Shown one piece after another: positions 25,202-34,797 of a stretch of 48,034 nt of DNA (position 1 is the stretch's first letter; each line of letters starts with the position of its first letter). The translations under genes and the position numbers were made by a program. Under the pieces are notes generated by a model. That model worked only from the letters and a program-made list of their open reading frames with translations, was not told the DNA's origin and ran no database searches. The stretch comes from an uncultured Prevotella sp. Its GTDB lineage: Bacteria > Bacteroidota > Bacteroidia > Bacteroidales > Bacteroidaceae. The stretch spans positions 1 to 48,034 of the forward strand of contig UQHJ01000012.1 of assembly GCA_900540885.1 (NCBI GenBank). Direction: 5' to 3'.

Positions 25202-25700
25202 ATTCGATAGCGTTTACTCTTTTCGTCCAACCCTTCATAAACCTTGTTTGTGAAGGCTTATTCTTCACGATACTTTGCAAATATTTCATGCGCGCTGCTT
25301 TTAACAAATTAAATGTTTCCGTTGCATATCTTGAATTAATCGCGCCTATAGTCTGCACCCCACAAATACCGTCAGAAGTAACTCCTACAATCTTCTGTAA
25401 TTTCTTAACGGCCGTTGTTACACCACTATGCCATGCAAAGTCAACAAGCATATTCGCAATGCTCTGGTCTTTAATCATATCAGCATTACACTTATCCCAA
25501 TAAAGCGTTTTAAAGATGTGTCGCCATTGCTCATTGGTAAGTTTCTTTAAGTCTGCAACGCTCTTCGTTCTTCCGTACACAGAACGGAATGTGTTCAGCG
25601 TTATGCCTTTGTTCGTTGCTCCGCCTCTATCTTTCGGGTCGTTCACGAAACCGCCCTCATAGCGTAATACGAATGGAATTAATACGTTTGGATTTGCCAT
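25182..25700 (-). CDS. Endolysin, GH108-type N-acetylmuramidase
   Basis: Cuts the glycan backbone of peptidoglycan during phage lysis. The 172-aa product starts with LIPFVLRYEGGFVNDPKDRG, where E15 of the EGG motif is the catalytic glutamate of GH108 (ZliS-like) muramidases, followed by GATNKGIT. The C-terminal part (KKLQKIVGVTSDGICGVQTI) matches the peptidoglycan-binding domain usual in this family. No signal peptide, so release depends on the holin encoded upstream. Confidence 0.93.
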   Translation of the reverse strand: MANPNVLIPFVLRYEGGFVNDPKDRGGATNKGITLNTFRSVYGRTKSVADLKKLTNEQWRHIFKTLYWDKCNADMIKDQSIANMLVDFAWHSGVTTAVKKLQKIVGVTSDGICGVQTIGAINSRYATETFNLLKAARMKYLQSIVKNKPSQTRFMKGWTKRVNAIEYGKLTY

Positions 25701-25715
25701 ATTGAATTGTTTTTG

Positions 25716-25771
25716 TATTTTTGTAATGTTTTCATATTACTCATGCAATATTTTTTGCATGAGTTTTTTTA
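25716..25771 (+). other. Promoter-like box and terminator hairpin in the lysis operon
   Basis: On the plus strand TATTTTTG (25716-25723), preceded by TTTG 19 nt upstream, is followed by the hairpin ACTCATGCAA/TTGCATGAGT (25739-25758) and seven T residues. This would make a very short plus-strand RNA; chance in AT-rich DNA is possible. The hairpin lies between the holin and endolysin genes and could also affect their expression. Confidence 0.35.
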
Positions 25772-26272
25772 TTTCTTCTCATTTAGCGTGTCTTCTATTG
25801 CATTACCAATATCTTCATCTTTTTTCTTAATGTATGCGATAAAAAGACGTTTGAATGAAAATCTATTATGTATTCCGTGTAAGTCGCATACATGGCCATA
25901 AATACTGTCGAATTCTATAAGTAACGCGCAACACGCGCCTACCGCGCCACCTGTTACATCTGTCCCTATTCCAAATGGCTCAAGTATAGCTTTCGAGAGC
26001 AACAAACCGAATATTATAAAGTTAATGTACTCCAGAAACTTTACAATAGTTCTTCGCAAGGCTCTGCTTATGCGAAAGTTCTCTTTACGAACGCGTACCG
26101 ATGCCGTTAACCCAGTCCAAAAGTCTGTAAAGACAAGTATAACGATAAAGGCTACTAACCACCGCAAATCGAATAATACTTGTTGCAGTTCTTCATAGAA
26201 TGTTCCAGCTAAAAATGCGCCACTCGTTATTAATAGTGGACTTCCTTGACTTGTTGATATAGATTGTAGCAT
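25769..26272 (-). CDS. Phage holin
   Basis: 167-aa inner-membrane protein with at least three hydrophobic segments: LRWLVAFIVILVFTDFWTGL, YINFIIFGLLLSKAILEPFG and GGAVGACCALLIEFDSIYGH. A charged linker (RVRKENFRISRALRRTIVKF) and an acidic/basic C-terminal tail complete the pattern of the phage holin family common in Bacteroidetes. It forms the membrane lesion that lets the muramidase reach the wall. Its start codon overlaps the stop of the tail-fibre gene, and the endolysin follows. Confidence 0.85.
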   Translation of the reverse strand: MLQSISTSQGSPLLITSGAFLAGTFYEELQQVLFDLRWLVAFIVILVFTDFWTGLTASVRVRKENFRISRALRRTIVKFLEYINFIIFGLLLSKAILEPFGIGTDVTGGAVGACCALLIEFDSIYGHVCDLHGIHNRFSFKRLFIAYIKKKDEDIGNAIEDTLNEKK

Positions 26273-27333
26273 TATAATCCTAATTTGTCTTTTATTGTTT
26301 GTAATAATTGTTTGTCTTCTTTGCTCATGAGGCCATCATTGTTTGCAGTTGCGGTGGGTATAGGGTCTGTATGTTCCTTATTGAACGACAAATCGAATTG
26401 GCGTAATACATATTTATTTTCTCCGCTATCCCATTGTAATCTATCACCGAAAAGACAACTCCAATCTTCTGCATGACTTATTTCTTGGCGAGTACCGTCA
26501 GTAAAATAAATAGCGCGTTGAAAAATCTTTGATTTATTGAAGATTACCTGTCTACAATAATCATTTTCAATGCTCTGCATCATTGTAATACTCATTGCTC
26601 CGTTAGCATACGTGCAATGCGCGTGTACAATATTAGAGTTGCTTGATATTTCAATAGCTTTAAGCGCATTAAGAGCCGCTTCCTCCGATTCAAAATTCCC
26701 AAGGTCACGCGCATAAGCAGTTAAATTATCAAGCTTTGTCTTATCCTCTGCTGTCATTACACCTGCCTTAGCACTTGTTGCTTTAGAAATTGGTGTATCA
26801 TACGCTCCACCATTTGCAAAATTCAGATAGCGTAAATTAACATATTCTGCTGTACTTAGCTCCTCTCGAATGAATCTAAAGTTTACTCCACAGTCTTTCA
26901 TTCGTTGCCCCCATTGCCACGGTAAAAGTCCGTCTTGATAACATGCGCCACCATCACTACCCATATATGGTATCATATACTGTGATGTTTGATGTGCTTC
27001 ATTATCATGGTCATAATGAGTATTATTATCAGCGCCCCATCTTTTCCAACGAACATATATTCTACCATTTTCTGAATAGATCCACCAGTTACATGACGCA
27101 ACACAGTTTTTATCAGCATCAGTACCAGTAGAATAAATGTAGTTCTTAGTTGTTCCTTGCGTACCACTCTGTGCAGTGGGTACATTCAATGCCGTGAGCA
27201 ATTGTTGTAGCGTGATAGTTTGTGCGTTGTCTGTGTCGGTCTGCCCAGCAACGACTAATCGCACGTCCAATCCGCTCACACTCGCTGCTGCTTGCAACTC
27301 GGCTAATGCTTCTGAGAGTTTTTTTGTTTCCAT
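26272..27333 (-). CDS. Tail fibre / receptor-binding protein (353 aa)
   Basis: Likely distal tail component. Two copies of the tail-fibre knob-neck motif are visible: KATSAKAGVMTAEDKTKLDN near residue 185-204 and TANNDGLMSKEDKQLL near the C-terminus. The N-terminal helix (ALAELQAAASVSGLDVRLVV) probably attaches to the larger tail protein encoded upstream. The centre is rich in Trp, Tyr and Asn as in binding domains. It lies between the large tail protein and the holin, the usual place for a fibre. Confidence 0.75.
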   Translation of the reverse strand: METKKLSEALAELQAAASVSGLDVRLVVAGQTDTDNAQTITLQQLLTALNVPTAQSGTQGTTKNYIYSTGTDADKNCVASCNWWIYSENGRIYVRWKRWGADNNTHYDHDNEAHQTSQYMIPYMGSDGGACYQDGLLPWQWGQRMKDCGVNFRFIREELSTAEYVNLRYLNFANGGAYDTPISKATSAKAGVMTAEDKTKLDNLTAYARDLGNFESEEAALNALKAIEISSNSNIVHAHCTYANGAMSITMMQSIENDYCRQVIFNKSKIFQRAIYFTDGTRQEISHAEDWSCLFGDRLQWDSGENKYVLRQFDLSFNKEHTDPIPTATANNDGLMSKEDKQLLQTIKDKLGL

Positions 27334-27367
27334 GTTATTTGTTTTTTGTATGTTTTTGCAATAGTTG

Positions 27368-30300
27368 TTAATTATTAAGTCTTATAAGGGGAGGAGCGAT
27401 TTCTGCATTTGAGAAACCAGTACCAGGCTTTAACGTTCCTTGAAATTTAAGGTCATTAAATTTCAATTCAACGATAGCACCGTCATATTGCCAATAGAAT
27501 TGTCCGTCAGTCCCGACACACATTGTCAATGCTACCATACCTTTTGCAAGCGTTAGACTTGCCTTGGGATCAGTTCCCCCAGTCTTAAAGAAACGACCAT
27601 AGAGGTCTATTTGGTTTCTGCCAATATTATTATAGATAACTAATTTGCAACCGATGAGAGCGAGTGCTTGCTGAATATCTTCGTCCGTACTGCCATAAGG
27701 AGGCAACACCCAACTGCGGTAATCTTTTGTTACTTCAATCTTCGTATCAGCGGTGCTTTCGTCGACCGTTACCGTTTCGGGTAATGAGTTAACATTGATA
27801 ATGGTTGATAGATTAGGGATAATGGGGTATGCGTACTTCTTGTATCTTTTTATCCCAAGTTCTGTAACCTTATACGTCCTTAACTCAAGATAGTTGGTAT
27901 AGTTACTCTCTGTAATTACCGTTACCGAGTTAAGCTGCATACCCGTTGTAATGCCGTTAAATACACCTTGGTCAGCATATATTGTGCCCTTGAAGTAGTA
28001 TTGTTTGTTTACGGGGTCGATTGCTACTTGCAGTGTGTTGTGGTCTAATGCGTACATACCTACGACAGTATTGCCCCCTATCTGCAATCCGTTAGACGAC
28101 ATCATGCAGCCTGTGTAAGTGCCGTCAATCTCTTTTCGGCCGAAGAACGCGTTACCACTTGCTATGTAGTTGTCACCGCTCATGGTATAGCCATTGAAGG
28201 CTTTCAGCCAGTCGGGCAAAGAGACGGCTTTTTTGTCCATTTCGTTTAAGCACCAATCCGAAGCGTTTTTGCCCACTTCGAGCTTTACTTGATTGATAGC
28301 GATGAAGTCACCGCTTGTGCCTATTGTTGCTCTGAATAGCAATATAGGTGAGGAGTAAGTGCCGTCCGTGCGGACGCGGAAGGTGTAGATGTGTCGCACC
28401 CATTCTGCGGTTAGCTCCCATGTATGGCTTCCGTCATTCTTAAATGCAGTTTCTTTCACTCCGTCAGCTAATGGCATATCTGCGCTTGCATCAGACAAGA
28501 CGCGTCCTCCATAATCATATACGTATGTATTGATACTACCTGAGCCACGTGAGTAGAAAGATAGCGTGTACCATTGTCCCGACACGATTGTTGAGCCTAA
28601 CGATTGCGAATAAAAGTCAAACTCGCGCTCGCTGCTTCGCCATGCGCACAAAGAGTTGATACCACAGAACGTTTCCATGTTGGAAGGTGTTGCCATGCGG
28701 ATAAGCTGCGCATCATTCTGAATGTAGTCGTCAGCTGTTAATGCTGAGCCACCTCCGTATGGCCTACCCAATGTGACCATTGAGATGTCTGCTTGCGAGC
28801 CACTTGTTAAACGTACCAACACGTATTTTGTACCACTAAGGCTTGATTTTGTACAGAATGCTATGTAATGTCGTCTCCACGTTGAGGTCAACGCAAATGC
28901 GGCACTTGCGTCACTTGGAGAGCCTTTTGCGTCTCCGTCAACGTAAATCGTTTGTTCGTTCGTGTCGGGATAACAATATACGGTAGCAGTACCAGAGCCA
29001 CGCATTGTAATGCCTATAACGTACCACGTCTGAGGGCCAATCAACTTTGTTACATCATATTGTAATATGTCCGTCTGTTCTGAGACAGAAGCGGAGAGCA
29101 TATCCGTATCACCAACCGCTGCTCCCTCGTTCAGCGTGCCGTTAATCGTGGCGAGCGATGAGCGGAAATTGAGCCACGTGCCAGCATAGTTCTCCGCCTT
29201 TGGAGCAAAGTCGGTATGTACGAGTAGGTTGCTATGTAGGCTTATTCCGTCTGCTCCGTCTTTACCGTCTTTACCGTTCGTACCATTCCAAACGACTGGA
29301 ATGGTCTTTTGTGCTACTTCGACTTCGTTGACGAATAACTTAAACTCAATACGTGTTGCGTGTAGACAATTAATCGTTGCCGTATCTCCTGTGCCTTCTT
29401 GTACTATCGTGCCGTCAGAGCTATATATGGCCCACTTCATTTTACCTCCTGTAAACTTCGTTGAGGTTAGGCCTTCCGTGCGGTATGCTTCAACGGTAAT
29501 CGTCGTTGTACTGTAAGAAGGTGAAGTAGTAGGACTTTGTTTTGTTCTTGATATAGACCCAACGGGGGAGAGAATGTAGTAGGCTGCACCGTCATCGCCT
29601 TGTGGGCCGCGAGGGCCTTGTATTCCGTCTAAACTTTTGTAATAGATAACTTCTGTTGCGATAACGTTCCCATTTTCATCAATCGTTTTTCTCCAAACGT
29701 ATGAACCTTTTTGGACATTAGTTGGAAACGTATCACTCCATGTTCCATTTGGCTCAGTTGTATCTGAAGTGCTTGTCGCGTACTTGTATGTATAAGTAGG
29801 TATCTTTCCGTCCTCGCCAACATAACCAATCAACTCTGTAATAACGACCTTTCCACTACTATCTAATGTTTGCCTCCAAATATATGTGCCTTGCGCAACA
29901 TTTGTTGGAAAAGTGTAACTCCAACCTCTACTTGGTTGTTGTATACTTGATGTGTTCGTAGCATATTTGTATGTATAAGTAGGGGTTTTTCCGTCCTCGC
30001 CAACATAACCAATCAACTCTGTAGCCACAACTTTTCCGTCACTATCTTTTGTGCGTTTCCAAATGTACATACCTTGTGTAACATTTGTTGGAAACGTACC
30101 GCTCCAATCTTTATTAGTAGGTGCAGTCGTTCCCGATGTGCTTGTAGCGTATTCGTACGTGAATGTTGGTATCTTACCGTCCTTACCAACGAAGCCAAGC
30201 AACTCAGTAGTCTCAGTGCCATCGGGATAGGTTGTGCGTTTCCAAATGTACTTACCTTGAGCTATATTAGTTGGGAATGTTTCACTCCAATCATTCGGGG

Positions 30301-31267
30301 CGGTAACTCCATTGTCGCTAATTGCATATTCGTATTTAGATTGGCTCTGCGCTCCCCACTTGATAACGACATTGCTACCGATAGTCACTGTTCCTTTGCC
30401 GTCATAGGTAATCGCACCCTTACCGAGTTCAAATGTTCCGTCTGGGTTAAGTGTATAGTGCACTTCTCCACTTTCTGACTGTGACATAACACGGCCATTC
30501 TTGCTATATAGGCCGAAACCGCCATTAGGTAAATCTCCACCAAGGCGACAAGCTAAACAACCGTCAAAAGACTTAGAATGAATGCCTGTAAGAATATCAA
30601 GAGCGGGTTGTCCTTTCCCGTTAGCGTGAATGTAGATTGCGCTTTGTCGCGTTTTATCTATTTCGTTACCATACTGCACGATTTCGTCTCCAGCCGAAGG
30701 TAACGACATAGAAGATGTGCTTTCGCTTACATTGTCTGCTTTCGTGCCGTTGTCTTGATTGATAACACCTTTAAATTCAGATTTGCTTATAGCTAAAACA
30801 TTTTGATGTCCATTTCCATTATCTCCCAAAAAATTAACCTTAACCCAATAACCTTTTAGTCCATTGCCAGTCCAACGTTGGCAACGGATAAAGTCTTTTG
30901 CTGCGAAGCCGCCATATCCATGCGTTTCTTCGCCCTCCATGATAAGGTAGTAATTAGTACTATCTGATTGCACTTCCTTTACCTTACCACACGCTTGGCT
31001 GATGCCTAATGAACCACAGATAGCACGTATCTGGTCTATTATTAGACTATGTGCAATAAGGCTCTCACGAATTTTCAAACTATCCAATTCAAGAATATAT
31101 TTTCCATTCGCGTCTTCTTGCAGTTTCCACCCATATCCGCCAAAATCGGACATATAATGTTCGGCCATTTCGGGTACTTTCTTGCCGAAAGCATCTTCAA
31201 TCATTTTGCCCGTTCTTCTTGCAGAACAAAGGAAGCCATTAAACCATGTTGATAGTAATCGTGCCAT
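27368..31267 (-). CDS. Large phage tail protein with tandem repeats (1299 aa)
   Basis: Structural tail or baseplate-associated protein. Residues about 330-560 carry at least four ~60-aa repeats, each with a TYKYATSTS-like strand, W-T/S-x-TFPTN, a YIWKRT-like strand and ELIGYVGEDGK. A short collagen-like stretch GIQGPRGPQGDDGA follows. Further on are jelly-roll-like domains (VRLTSGSQADISMVTLGRPY, IAINQVKLEVGKNASDW) of the carbohydrate-binding type. The repeats probably vary in number between related phages. The gene lies two bases before the next tail gene upstream. Confidence 0.82.
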   Translation of the reverse strand: MARLLSTWFNGFLCSARRTGKMIEDAFGKKVPEMAEHYMSDFGGYGWKLQEDANGKYILELDSLKIRESLIAHSLIIDQIRAICGSLGISQACGKVKEVQSDSTNYYLIMEGEETHGYGGFAAKDFIRCQRWTGNGLKGYWVKVNFLGDNGNGHQNVLAISKSEFKGVINQDNGTKADNVSESTSSMSLPSAGDEIVQYGNEIDKTRQSAIYIHANGKGQPALDILTGIHSKSFDGCLACRLGGDLPNGGFGLYSKNGRVMSQSESGEVHYTLNPDGTFELGKGAITYDGKGTVTIGSNVVIKWGAQSQSKYEYAISDNGVTAPNDWSETFPTNIAQGKYIWKRTTYPDGTETTELLGFVGKDGKIPTFTYEYATSTSGTTAPTNKDWSGTFPTNVTQGMYIWKRTKDSDGKVVATELIGYVGEDGKTPTYTYKYATNTSSIQQPSRGWSYTFPTNVAQGTYIWRQTLDSSGKVVITELIGYVGEDGKIPTYTYKYATSTSDTTEPNGTWSDTFPTNVQKGSYVWRKTIDENGNVIATEVIYYKSLDGIQGPRGPQGDDGAAYYILSPVGSISRTKQSPTTSPSYSTTTITVEAYRTEGLTSTKFTGGKMKWAIYSSDGTIVQEGTGDTATINCLHATRIEFKLFVNEVEVAQKTIPVVWNGTNGKDGKDGADGISLHSNLLVHTDFAPKAENYAGTWLNFRSSLATINGTLNEGAAVGDTDMLSASVSEQTDILQYDVTKLIGPQTWYVIGITMRGSGTATVYCYPDTNEQTIYVDGDAKGSPSDASAAFALTSTWRRHYIAFCTKSSLSGTKYVLVRLTSGSQADISMVTLGRPYGGGSALTADDYIQNDAQLIRMATPSNMETFCGINSLCAWRSSEREFDFYSQSLGSTIVSGQWYTLSFYSRGSGSINTYVYDYGGRVLSDASADMPLADGVKETAFKNDGSHTWELTAEWVRHIYTFRVRTDGTYSSPILLFRATIGTSGDFIAINQVKLEVGKNASDWCLNEMDKKAVSLPDWLKAFNGYTMSGDNYIASGNAFFGRKEIDGTYTGCMMSSNGLQIGGNTVVGMYALDHNTLQVAIDPVNKQYYFKGTIYADQGVFNGITTGMQLNSVTVITESNYTNYLELRTYKVTELGIKRYKKYAYPIIPNLSTIINVNSLPETVTVDESTADTKIEVTKDYRSWVLPPYGSTDEDIQQALALIGCKLVIYNNIGRNQIDLYGRFFKTGGTDPKASLTLAKGMVALTMCVGTDGQFYWQYDGAIVELKFNDLKFQGTLKPGTGFSNAEIAPPLIRLNN

Positions 31268-31268
31268 G

Positions 31269-33650
31269 TTATTCTTCTGTTATTATTGGATATTCGACAA
31301 TTCCGTCTGCTGCGATATTATTATCCTCAGCGAATGTTTCAATTCCTTTATTAAATGCGATAATTCCTTTAGCTTTATCATCTTTAACTTTGGAGATATA
31401 ATAGCCACTTCCGCTCTCTCTAATAAGAGCTTTTACTTGTTCAATAGTGAGTCCGTCTCCGCTACCTCCTCCGCCAAAGCTTTGTGATACTTGGCTTAAT
31501 GTTCTTTGTAGGCTACTAACTGATTTCTTATCTTCAAGTGTTATATCAAATTGAGGAATTAAGCTATCTTCGCTCTCTGTTATTTTTAATGTGTTGATGA
31601 ATACATTTCCTTTAAAGCCTAAATCTTGTTCTTCATCAAACATCATCTTATCCCCCTCTTTGATAGTCATATAGATGCTTTCTTCACCATTCTCAGTTGC
31701 TTCATCGTGTTGGCGAGCCATCCATATATTATCTATCTCTGGTGTGTATGCAAATCGCGTTTTGTCATTGTCGGCAAAAAAAATTAATGCAGCTCTCAAT
31801 AGCTTTTGTGAAGCAACTTGATAGTATACGTCAGGCATCTTAATATGAAGTAGTACAAACTCATCTCCACTTTTGATAGGAAATTCAGAATTAGGATAAA
31901 CGATATTCAAATCGTTGTCAGCCTTTCTTGAAATAGTTAATTTATAAAGAAAATATCCGTCACGTTCATCTTTTACAATATTCGTAATTTCAAATTCTCT
32001 TCCTACGCACAAACCACTTTTCATGTATATTGTAGGAGTTTCGCTTGTTCTATAATCCCAAATATTAAAACCGCAATCCTTAATCCAGACGAACATACTT
32101 GCTGCAATACCGCTTTCTATATCTGAGCCACCTTTATCTTCACAAGTAGATGCTGAATCTATTTCATCTAAACACCCATTATCATTTGGCTTTAAATTAA
32201 CATTAATACCAGCATCATTAAGTAAATCTTTCGTTATTCCTTGAAAGGATGGGTATATATCAGCATCTGTAGTTTCATTGTCTGTACCGTCAATATACAC
32301 CGTACCCTCTCGCAAACCTATTTTGTCAATATTAGGACTATCTATATAGACATCGCCTCTATCGTAAACAAGTTTATATCCTTTATATTTTTCATCAATA
32401 CTGCCGCAATCCTCTTCTCCTTGTTTGATAGAGAAATTAGGCAACATCAATCTTGTTACCGCCATATTGTTAGGATAATTATCATTATTAATATTGCTCG
32501 GATATTTCGATAATATATACTTTAGGTCTAAAGCTGATGAGCCTGTAAGTTGTATTTGATAATTTCCAAACGTACCATTCGTATCTCTTATACACATCCA
32601 TAGCATAGTATTATCCAACACATACCATGTAACATAATTTTTATTCTCAAGATCGTTATGGTAATACAATACTACAGCTTTAGCGAATCTATCTACACCA
32701 CCATAATTGTATTTTATTGTAAGTAATGCTTCAATATTTTGTTTTCTTATATATTCGTATGCAGATGTATTATTAGGTAATAATTTGGCATATCTACCAT
32801 AAGACAATATATCGTTTGCCCATTTATCATTACAAATAATAGAAACATCTACATTAGAATGACCTACAGAATCAGCACGCGTTGCATGTATATTGCTCAT
32901 CGTAGGTTGAACGTACATACTTAGATATTTATAGTACGATGTTGGTATATTTGTAGTATTGCCATACGCACGAAGTCTTGTAATAACCTTTTGGCTATCA
33001 TCTATAGTCCGTTCAAGAGACAATAAACCATTACCTACGCCATATTTAAAAGTGTGTCCTATTCCATTTCCAGAAGAACCTATAACGATATGTCTACCAC
33101 GAATAATAAAATTGGTTTTAAAGTTTGTGTCAAGTAAAGTCAGAGCGTCCCATACAGATTGATTATCTATACTGATGCTAATATCATTTCTTGTTTGTTC
33201 TTCATAACCAAAGCTAATAGTCCATTTGTTATTGCCATAGCATCTATCTAAATTAGCTTTTATTCTGCTTGCAAGGTCGTATACGCCACTGCAATAGAAA
33301 GAGAATGTAGGCAACGCAGTCCAATGGATATGTGTATCATTTTCAACAATATCAAGGAAATTACATCTTACAAGTTCGTCTATTACAGAATCGAATTTTA
33401 CATTATCGTACACAAATGCGTCCTTTGCTCCATTTACGGAACATTGTTTCTTTGCTGCAGGTACGACATTCAAGTAAAATCGTTCATTTCTATAATCTAT
33501 ATAATCGCCAATTTGAAAATCTATAGGTGACTTGCTTTCAAAAGAAATAGTTAAAGAGCAGCTACCCATATATTCGCCATTATATTCTAACGACTTGGTT
33601 GATGTTCGTATCGTCTTTCCGTCTGAGCTATATACATTCCACTGTCTCAT
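31269..33650 (-). CDS. Phage tail/baseplate protein (793 aa)
   Basis: Begins MRQWNVYSSDGKTIRTSTKS and GSCSLTISFESKSPIDFQIG, which looks like the N-terminal hub region of prophage tail proteins of the gp18/tail-endopeptidase type. YDLASRIKANLDRCYGNNKW and VWDALTLLDTNFKTNFIIRG continue that pattern. The C-terminus is coiled coil and Gly/Ser-rich (SQVSQSFGGGGSGDG) and reaches into a short terminal domain. No protease motif is clear. Together with the downstream 1299-aa and 353-aa proteins it forms a tail-tip module. Confidence 0.78.
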   Translation of the reverse strand: MRQWNVYSSDGKTIRTSTKSLEYNGEYMGSCSLTISFESKSPIDFQIGDYIDYRNERFYLNVVPAAKKQCSVNGAKDAFVYDNVKFDSVIDELVRCNFLDIVENDTHIHWTALPTFSFYCSGVYDLASRIKANLDRCYGNNKWTISFGYEEQTRNDISISIDNQSVWDALTLLDTNFKTNFIIRGRHIVIGSSGNGIGHTFKYGVGNGLLSLERTIDDSQKVITRLRAYGNTTNIPTSYYKYLSMYVQPTMSNIHATRADSVGHSNVDVSIICNDKWANDILSYGRYAKLLPNNTSAYEYIRKQNIEALLTIKYNYGGVDRFAKAVVLYYHNDLENKNYVTWYVLDNTMLWMCIRDTNGTFGNYQIQLTGSSALDLKYILSKYPSNINNDNYPNNMAVTRLMLPNFSIKQGEEDCGSIDEKYKGYKLVYDRGDVYIDSPNIDKIGLREGTVYIDGTDNETTDADIYPSFQGITKDLLNDAGINVNLKPNDNGCLDEIDSASTCEDKGGSDIESGIAASMFVWIKDCGFNIWDYRTSETPTIYMKSGLCVGREFEITNIVKDERDGYFLYKLTISRKADNDLNIVYPNSEFPIKSGDEFVLLHIKMPDVYYQVASQKLLRAALIFFADNDKTRFAYTPEIDNIWMARQHDEATENGEESIYMTIKEGDKMMFDEEQDLGFKGNVFINTLKITESEDSLIPQFDITLEDKKSVSSLQRTLSQVSQSFGGGGSGDGLTIEQVKALIRESGSGYYISKVKDDKAKGIIAFNKGIETFAEDNNIAADGIVEYPIITEE

Positions 33651-33737
33651 TTTTTTGTCTGATACTATAAATCGGTTTTTATTGCTTGCAATTTCCGTTG
33701 TTTCCTACATTGAGGAATAATCGTTTTTGCTACAATT

Positions 33738-34256
33738 TTATATATCGTTAATAATTCTATTACCGCTATTGTCTATCAAAAGATTTCCGTTTTCGTCAAC
33801 GATGTAAACATAGAAATCCTCTATCATTCTTTCGTATTTAGTGATATGGAATTTTAGTTTATATTCTACAACGTCTCCAACGTTTTCATCAGAATAAACA
33901 TCTACATCTGAAATCTCTTGTAGATAGCAAGCTCCCCAGCCTTCATTTGCGTATGAGCAGTAAACGCCAAGGAAGCTACCTTTTAGAAAGTTTACCAATT
34001 CGATTTCCTTATCGCTCCATGTTCCCTCTTCACCTTTATAGCACATCTTCACCTCGAAATCTGCACCTCCAAAGTGTAATCCGTCTTTAGGAACATAAAC
34101 ATCTTCTCCTTCGGTATCTTTCCATTCGTTAGAAGGCAATTCTTTTGTCTTCCACGTTGGCATTGTAGCTTCTATTACACCTGAAGAAAAGTCATCTACA
34201 AGGCTCTTCCTTTCTCCAGACGTATTAACTACTAACAAATCGTATTTTGCAACCAT
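33738..34256 (-). CDS. Phage protein, probably tail-associated (172 aa)
   Basis: The ATG at 34256 (MVAKYDLLVVNTSGERKSLV) is the likely start; upstream in-frame codons lie inside a terminator hairpin. The protein is acidic, beta-rich, with a C-terminal motif VYIVDENGNLLIDNSGNRII that looks like a repeat of DxNGNxLxDNxG. The middle holds WGACYLQEISDVDVYSDENV. No family is recognised. It precedes the baseplate gene, so a small tail-tip or distal tail protein is plausible. Confidence 0.7.
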   Translation of the reverse strand: MVAKYDLLVVNTSGERKSLVDDFSSGVIEATMPTWKTKELPSNEWKDTEGEDVYVPKDGLHFGGADFEVKMCYKGEEGTWSDKEIELVNFLKGSFLGVYCSYANEGWGACYLQEISDVDVYSDENVGDVVEYKLKFHITKYERMIEDFYVYIVDENGNLLIDNSGNRIINDI

Positions 34257-34259
34257 ATT

Positions 34260-34300
34260 TAAAATAAAAAATGGGGAATAGGCATAAGACCTAATCCCCA
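34260..34300 (-). terminator. Intrinsic terminator just before a start codon
   Basis: On the minus strand TGGGGATTAGG pairs with CCTATTCCCCA (one mismatch, loop TCTTATG), followed by TTTTTTATTTT and then the ATG at 34256. It separates the primase block from the tail block, or controls the latter by read-through. Confidence 0.7.
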
Positions 34301-34378
34301 CGCGTGAGATAAAATAAGAATGCCTTTATTTATGCAAATATACAATTCTTATTGCATATATGCAATAAAATAAGTATT

Positions 34379-34786
34379 TTATTCAACTTTCCCAACTTCT
34401 TCTTCTATCTCAGTAAGTTTCTTCACATGTTCTAAATCTTCTTCGCTTTTTTGTTGTTCTTCTTCTGAAGCTACGTCAACGTCCTCTGATTTTCTCTTCG
34501 TGTATTTATCGATGCACTTATAGACTTCATCAGTAAACTCACCGTCAATAATATTGCAAGTGCAATACATTGAAGTAACGAGAGTTGTCAGAACGTTTTT
34601 ATCTTCTTCGCTCATTTCTTTATCCTCCGCAAAAACCAAAGAATAGATGAAGGCATGTGCGAAGCAACCTGGTGCGAAACCAACATACCAAATACCCGAA
34701 GATGCTGCAACAGAAACGATGCCTTCTTCACTCAGCGTAAATACAAAATTTTGTACTTGTACGCTTTTAATTTTGTTTTCTTCCAT
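34379..34786 (-). CDS. Phage hypothetical protein, acidic tail (135 aa)
   Basis: No family recognised. The N-terminal half is beta-rich with hydrophobic patches (GIVSVAASSGIWYVGFAPGC, FAHAFIYSLVFAEDKEMSEE). The C-terminal third is highly charged and coiled-coil-like (SEEEQQKSEEDLEHVKKLTE). It follows the primase gene after 11 nt on the same strand and is followed by a terminator-like hairpin, so it belongs with the replication block. Confidence 0.72.
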   Translation of the reverse strand: MEENKIKSVQVQNFVFTLSEEGIVSVAASSGIWYVGFAPGCFAHAFIYSLVFAEDKEMSEEDKNVLTTLVTSMYCTCNIIDGEFTDEVYKCIDKYTKRKSEDVDVASEEEQQKSEEDLEHVKKLTEIEEEVGKVE

Positions 34787-34797
34787 ATTTATGTGTT